Assembly (NCBI GenBank): GCA_004322005.1
Contig: SCRF01000015.1
Span: 46,499 to 110,498 of the forward strand
DNA from: Rhodanobacter sp.
GTDB taxonomy: Bacteria > Pseudomonadota > Gammaproteobacteria > Xanthomonadales > Rhodanobacteraceae
DNA: 64,000 nucleotides
Direction of reading: 5' to 3'
In this document: positions 60,143-64,000 of the stretch, in pieces
Position numbering within the stretch: position 1 is the first letter of the stretch
Layout: the number at the start of each line of letters is the position of its first letter
Notes under the pieces: model-generated
Database searches by the model: none
What the model was told of the DNA's origin: nothing
Seen by the model: the letters and a program-made list of their open reading frames with translations, nothing else
Position numbers and translations under genes: made by a program

Positions 60143-61552
60143 TCAGATCGAGTAGTACATCTGGAACTCCAGCGGATGGGTGCTGGCGCGGTAGCGGGTG
60201 ACTTCCTTCATCTTCACTTCGATGTAGGCGTCGATGAAGTCGTCGGTGAACACGCCGCCGGCCTTGAGGAAGTCGCGATCCTTGTCCAGCGATTCCAGCG
60301 CGGCGTCGAGGCTGGAGCACACCTGCGGGATGTTCTTCTCCTCTTCCGGCGGCAGGTCGTACAGATCCTTGTCGGCCGGTGCACCCGGGTCGATCTTGTT
60401 GAGGATCCCGTCGAGGCCGGCCATCATCAGCGCGGTGAAGGTGAGGTAGCCCGACTGCATCGGGTCGGGGAAGCGCACCTCGATGCGGCGGCCCTTCGGA
60501 CTGGCGACATACGGGATGCGGCAGCTTGCCGAGCGGTTGCGTGCCGAATAGGCCAGCATCACCGGCGCCTCGAAGCCCGGCACCAGGCGCTTGTAGCTGT
60601 TGGTGGTGGAGTTGGCGAACGCGTTGATCGCCTTGGCATGCTTGAAGATGCCGCCGATGTACCACAGCGCGGTCTGCGACAGGCCGCCATAGAGGTCGCC
60701 GGCGAACAGGTTGGTGCCGTCCTTGGACAGCGACTGGTGCACATGCATGCCGCTGCCGTTGTCGCCCACGATGGGTTTCGGCATGAAGGTGACGGTCTTG
60801 CCGTTCTGGTGGGCGACGTTCTTGACCACGTACTTCATGGTGATCAGCTCGTCCGCCTTCTTCACCAGCGTGTTGAACTTGACGCCGATCTCGCACTGGC
60901 CGGCGTTGGCCACCTCGTGATGGTGCACCTCGACTGTCTGGCCAAGCGATTCGAGCACCTTGCACATGTCGGCGCGCAGGTCGCCCAGCGAGTCGACCGG
61001 GCTGACCGGGAAATAGCCGCCCTTCACGCCCGGGCGGTGGCCGCTGTTGCCTTCGTCATACTTGTTGCGCGACGACCACGCCGCTTCCTCGGACTCGATC
61101 TCGTAGAACACGCGGCCCATGTCGTTCTGCCAGCGCACCGAATCGAAGATGAAGAATTCCGGTTCCGGTCCGAAGAACGCCGTGTCGGCGACGCCGGTGG
61201 ATTTCAGATACGCCTCGCCGCGCTTGGCGATCGAGCGCGGGTCGCGGCCGTAGGCCTGCATCGTCGACGGTTCCAGCACATCGCAGTGCAGTACCAGCAG
61301 GGTATGTGTGCTGAATGGATCGAGGTAGGCCGTGTCCGGATCCGGCATCAGGATCATGTCCGACTCGTTGATGCCCTTCCAGCCGGTGATCGAGGAGCCG
61401 TCGAACATCTTGCCGTCCTCAAACGTCGACTCGTCGATCGTATGGGCCGGGAAGCTGACATGGTGGTGCACGCCGAGCATGTCGGCGAAACGGAAGTCGA
61501 CGAAATCGACTTCGTGTTCCTGGATCAGATCGAGCACTTTCTGGGCAGACAT
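60143..61552 (-). CDS. glnA: Glutamine synthetase, type I
   Basis: This 469-residue enzyme forms glutamine from glutamate, ammonia and ATP and assembles as a dodecamer. Signatures seen are [19 protein letters not shown] near the N-terminus, [32 protein letters not shown] and the ATP-binding [12 protein letters not shown]. The adenylylation tyrosine is Y398 in [11 protein letters not shown] (Y397 in the E. coli count), so activity should be controlled by GlnE. The ATG at 61552 begins the family sequence. A sigma-54 promoter and NtrC-like boxes lie upstream, after amtB. Confidence 0.97.
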   Translation of the reverse strand: MSAQKVLDLIQEHEVDFVDFRFADMLGVHHHVSFPAHTIDESTFEDGKMFDGSSITGWKGINESDMILMPDPDTAYLDPFSTHTLLVLHCDVLEPSTMQAYGRDPRSIAKRGEAYLKSTGVADTAFFGPEPEFFIFDSVRWQNDMGRVFYEIESEEAAWSSRNKYDEGNSGHRPGVKGGYFPVSPVDSLGDLRADMCKVLESLGQTVEVHHHEVANAGQCEIGVKFNTLVKKADELITMKYVVKNVAHQNGKTVTFMPKPIVGDNGSGMHVHQSLSKDGTNLFAGDLYGGLSQTALWYIGGIFKHAKAINAFANSTTNSYKRLVPGFEAPVMLAYSARNRSASCRIPYVASPKGRRIEVRFPDPMQSGYLTFTALMMAGLDGILNKIDPGAPADKDLYDLPPEEEKNIPQVCSSLDAALESLDKDRDFLKAGGVFTDDFIDAYIEVKMKEVTRYRASTHPLEFQMYYSI

Positions 61553-61701
61553 AGAACAACCTCGGAGGGTGGGTGGTGGGTCGTGTTTGTTGATCCGGAT
61601 CGCAAACAGCTTGCGTACCACGCGATTTTCCCCTTCTGCGCCAGCGAAGGGGAGGGTCGGCGTGGGTGCGCTCAAATTGAATGCATTCGTCCCGAACCGT
61701 T

Positions 61702-61717
61702 AGCAAGACCGATGCCA
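61702..61717 (-). promoter_or_regulatory. Sigma-54 promoter of glnA
   Basis: On the minus strand TGGCAT-CGGTC-TTGCT matches the -24/-12 consensus TGGCAC-N5-TTGCA, with the invariant GG and GC at the right spacing. Transcription would start near 61691, about 140 bases before the ATG. Confidence 0.8.
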
Positions 61718-61780
61718 TGGCATTAAACCACGCAACGACGGGCGCTTGCGCGCTACGACGACGCCTGTGACGCGGTATCT

Positions 61781-61827
61781 TGCATCAAACATGCACAAAC
61801 TTTCATGCTGTTTGCACCAAATTGCAT
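61781..61827. promoter_or_regulatory. Two NtrC-like upstream activator boxes
   Basis: TGCATCAAACATGCAC at 61781-61796 and TGCACCAAATTGCAT at 61813-61827 resemble the NtrC dyad TGCACCA-N3-TGGTGCA; the second has a perfect left half. They lie about 100 and 130 bases upstream of the predicted sigma-54 start, the usual enhancer distance, and are separated by about three helical turns. Confidence 0.6.
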
Positions 61828-61835
61828 CAAGCAGG

Positions 61836-61868
61836 CGCCGGACCCGCGCCAACGGCACGGGTCCGGCG
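61836..61868 (-). terminator. Hairpin downstream of amtB
   Basis: An 11-bp perfect stem (CGCCGGACCCG/CGGGTCCGGCG) with an 11-base loop lies 4 bases after the amtB stop. There is no T-run beyond it on the minus strand, so it may be a transcript-end stabiliser or a weak terminator. Confidence 0.55.
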
Positions 61869-61872
61869 AAGC

Positions 61873-63225
61873 TCATACCTCGTAGGCAGTCTCGCCGTGC
61901 GAGGTGATGTCCAGCCCCTCACGCTCCGCATCCGCACTGACCCGCAGGCCAAACACCGCCTTTACCACCAGGTAGGCCAGCAGCGATACCAGGCCGCTCC
62001 ATCCCAGCGTAATAACTATGCCCAACGCCTGGATCCCGAGCTGATGGACGATCGAGAAATCCGCGGCGCCGATACCGCCCAGTGCCGGCGCGGTGAACAC
62101 GCCGGTGAGCAGGGCACCGACGATGCCGCCGATGCCGTGCACACCGAAGACGTCCAGCGCATCGTCGGCGCGCAGGATCTTCTTCAACCCGGTCACGCCC
62201 CATACGCAGCACACACTGGCCAGCGCACCCACCGCCAGCGCACCCATCGGCCCGACCGTACCGCACGCTGGGGTGATGCCGACTAGGCCGGCGACGGCAC
62301 CCGAGGCACCGCCGAGCATCGAGGGCTTGCCCTTGGTGAGGGCTTCGAGCATCAGCCAGGCCAGCACCGCCGCCGCCGTCGCCAGCAAGGTGTTGATGAA
62401 GGCCAGCGCGGCACCGGAGTTGGCCTCCAGATTGGAGCCGGCGTTGAAACCGAACCAGCCGACCCACAGCAGCGCCGCACCGATCATGGTGAAGGTCACG
62501 TTGTGCGGCTTGATCGCCTCGCGACCGAAGCCCAGTCGCGGACCGAGCAGATAGGCACCCACCAGACCGGCGATACCGGCATTGATATGCACCACCGTGC
62601 CGCCGGCAAAATCCAGCGCCCCCAAGCCAAGCAGGTAACCGCCCGGGCCCCACACCATGTGCGCGATCGGCAGATAGGCGAAAGTAAACCAAATCGCCGT
62701 GAACAGCAGCACGGCACGGAAGCGCATCCGCTCGGCGAGCGAACCGACGATCAACGCCCCGGTGATGCCGGCGAAGGTCGACTGGAACGCGATGAACACA
62801 TACTCCGGCAGTTTCACGCTGGCGGTGAACGTATCCGACAGCGTGTCCTTGGTTACCCCATGCAGGAACAGCTTGTGGAAGTCGCCGATGACGGCGCTGC
62901 CACTGTCGAACGCCAGGCTGTAGCCGTACACCACCCACAGCACCAGGATCATCGAGAACACCGTCATCACCTGCATCAGCACCGACAGCACGTTCTTCGA
63001 GCGCACCAGGCCACCGTAGAACAGCGCCAGCCCGGGCACGGTCATCAACAGCACCAGCAGCGTGGACGTGAGCATCCACGCCACGTCGCCCTTGTCGACC
63101 ACCGGTGGCGCCACCGCCGCTGCGGTCTGGGCGTGCAGCAACGGTGCGGCCAGCGTCGTCAGCAGGACGGTGGCAACCATCGGCAACCACCTGCGCATCG
63201 TACGGAACAGCTTCATGTCTTTCAT
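61873..63225 (-). CDS. amtB: Ammonium transporter AmtB
   Basis: This 450-residue inner-membrane trimer conducts ammonium. A signal-peptide-like N-terminus (RRWLPMVATVLLTTLAAPLL, cleavage near LHA-QT) precedes 11 helices. The twin pore histidines are seen in VHINAG and FGVHGIGG, the family signature in DFAGGTVVHINAGIAGLVGA, and the GSLAERM block is present. GAGG five bases before the ATG at 63225 supports this start over the one nine bases later. It lies 20 bases after glnK, forming the classic glnK-amtB operon, in which GlnK blocks the channel when nitrogen is plentiful. Confidence 0.96.
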   Translation of the reverse strand: MKDMKLFRTMRRWLPMVATVLLTTLAAPLLHAQTAAAVAPPVVDKGDVAWMLTSTLLVLLMTVPGLALFYGGLVRSKNVLSVLMQVMTVFSMILVLWVVYGYSLAFDSGSAVIGDFHKLFLHGVTKDTLSDTFTASVKLPEYVFIAFQSTFAGITGALIVGSLAERMRFRAVLLFTAIWFTFAYLPIAHMVWGPGGYLLGLGALDFAGGTVVHINAGIAGLVGAYLLGPRLGFGREAIKPHNVTFTMIGAALLWVGWFGFNAGSNLEANSGAALAFINTLLATAAAVLAWLMLEALTKGKPSMLGGASGAVAGLVGITPACGTVGPMGALAVGALASVCCVWGVTGLKKILRADDALDVFGVHGIGGIVGALLTGVFTAPALGGIGAADFSIVHQLGIQALGIVITLGWSGLVSLLAYLVVKAVFGLRVSADAEREGLDITSHGETAYEV

Positions 63226-63245
63226 GGAAACCTCGGGCAATGGGA

Positions 63246-63641
<396 letters not shown>

Positions 63642-63816
63642 TCAGAATGCTTTTTAAAATCGAGAATACCGCTGGCACAGCGAAATGCAGTGGGTGTGGC
63701 GGCAGGCATGAGTCCCGTCCGTGCAAGCCACACGGGTTGCGCGAAAGCTGACGGCGGCAAGCTCATCGCAACCGGCTCCCGCCCGATCTCGCGTGCCGCA
63801 TGAGAAGGCATCGGCA

Positions 63817-64000
63817 TCAAAACAGAATGCCGGTTTCAAGCATCACGCGCGACTGCGACGTGCTGTCTAAATTCTGTCCAAACACGAAGCCCGGCGTGGT
63901 GCTGCTCGCCTTCACGTAGGAAATTTCCGCCCGCACAAACAGCAGCTTGTTCTGGTAGGTGGGCGTGAAGGTAAGCGACCACGCCTTGCTGCCCGGCCCA
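63817..64000 (-). CDS. Outer-membrane beta-barrel porin, C-terminal part (BBP2-like), cut by window edge
   Basis: Only the last roughly 60 codons are inside the window. They read as amphipathic strands (SLTFTPTYQNKLLFVRAEIS, then SRVMLETGILF), ending in phenylalanine as needed for outer-membrane assembly. The pattern, including GFVFGQNLDSTSQSR, resembles the putative beta-barrel porin-2 family, whose members often sit beside glnK-amtB in Xanthomonadales. The start is beyond the right edge. A role in nitrogen-compound uptake is inferred from position. Confidence 0.7.
   Translation of the reverse strand, partial: GPGSKAWSLTFTPTYQNKLLFVRAEISYVKASSTTPGFVFGQNLDSTSQSRVMLETGILF

Larger units (their letters stand above)
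61553..61872. other. Regulatory interval between amtB and glnA
   Basis: This 320-base interval contains no gene. From right to left on the minus strand it holds the amtB 3-prime hairpin, two NtrC-like boxes, a sigma-54 promoter and a leader of about 140 bases before the glnA start. All are listed separately. Confidence 0.7.

Overview
The window looks like chromosomal DNA from a high-GC gammaproteobacterium of the Xanthomonadales, most likely Rhodanobacteraceae (Rhodanobacter, Dyella or Frateuria type). The reasons are the gene order lptM-dapF-DUF484-xerC followed by hslVU, several small proteins of the type seen mainly in this order, and many short palindromic repeats built on GTAGGAGC...GCTCCTAC. 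The genus is inferred from gene content and remembered family sequences, not from a database search.

Positions 1-21,437 are mainly core genome. They hold a cold shock protein, a HepT/MntA-type HEPN/nucleotidyltransferase pair, oligopeptidase A, a gamma-class carbonic anhydrase-like protein, aroE, a RimK-like ATP-grasp ligase divergent from a GNAT gene, the lptM-dapF-DUF484-xerC-glpM run, hslVU, a ribokinase, and a four-gene sugar-type ABC importer. A 137-bp MITE-like element with a 4-bp target duplication lies just before hslV.

Positions 21,455-25,632 are the remains of a type I restriction-modification operon on the minus strand. An hsdM N-terminus is joined to an hsdS C-terminus, and an hsdR N-terminus is joined to the C-terminus of a YgjP-like metallopeptidase. 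Two cargo genes between these scars are intact: a DUF4209 protein with a HEPN-like RNELAH motif, and a Schlafen/AlbA_2-domain regulator. The DUF4209 start codon overlaps the old hsdS stop as ATGA, so it was coupled to the operon. This is the strongest candidate for an undescribed defence or stress function.

Positions 25,841-38,000 contain a large 2-oxoglutarate/Fe(II) oxygenase, a tightly overlapping operon (ParB-like, SulP transporter, DUF885 peptidase, mnmE), a WYL regulator, a glutathione transferase, a small membrane protein and a DcaP-type porin. Positions 38,280-41,434 are an accessory patch of lower GC with an attC-like remnant. Positions 41,603-46,363 encode a MarR-NodT-EmrA-EmrB tripartite drug efflux system, followed by a PagL-like lipid A deacylase, a pair of M16 peptidases and an MFS exporter.

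Positions 52,313-59,849 contain a ribbon-helix-helix gene with a palindromic operator, then hyfBCEFGI. The HyfG homologue lacks the nickel-binding cysteines, so this should be a membrane redox or ion-pumping complex and not a hydrogenase. The right end is a nitrogen-assimilation block on the minus strand, glnK-amtB then glnA, with a sigma-54 promoter and NtrC-like boxes in front of glnA. The tail of a beta-barrel porin gene runs off the right edge. I saw no rRNA, tRNA or CRISPR array.
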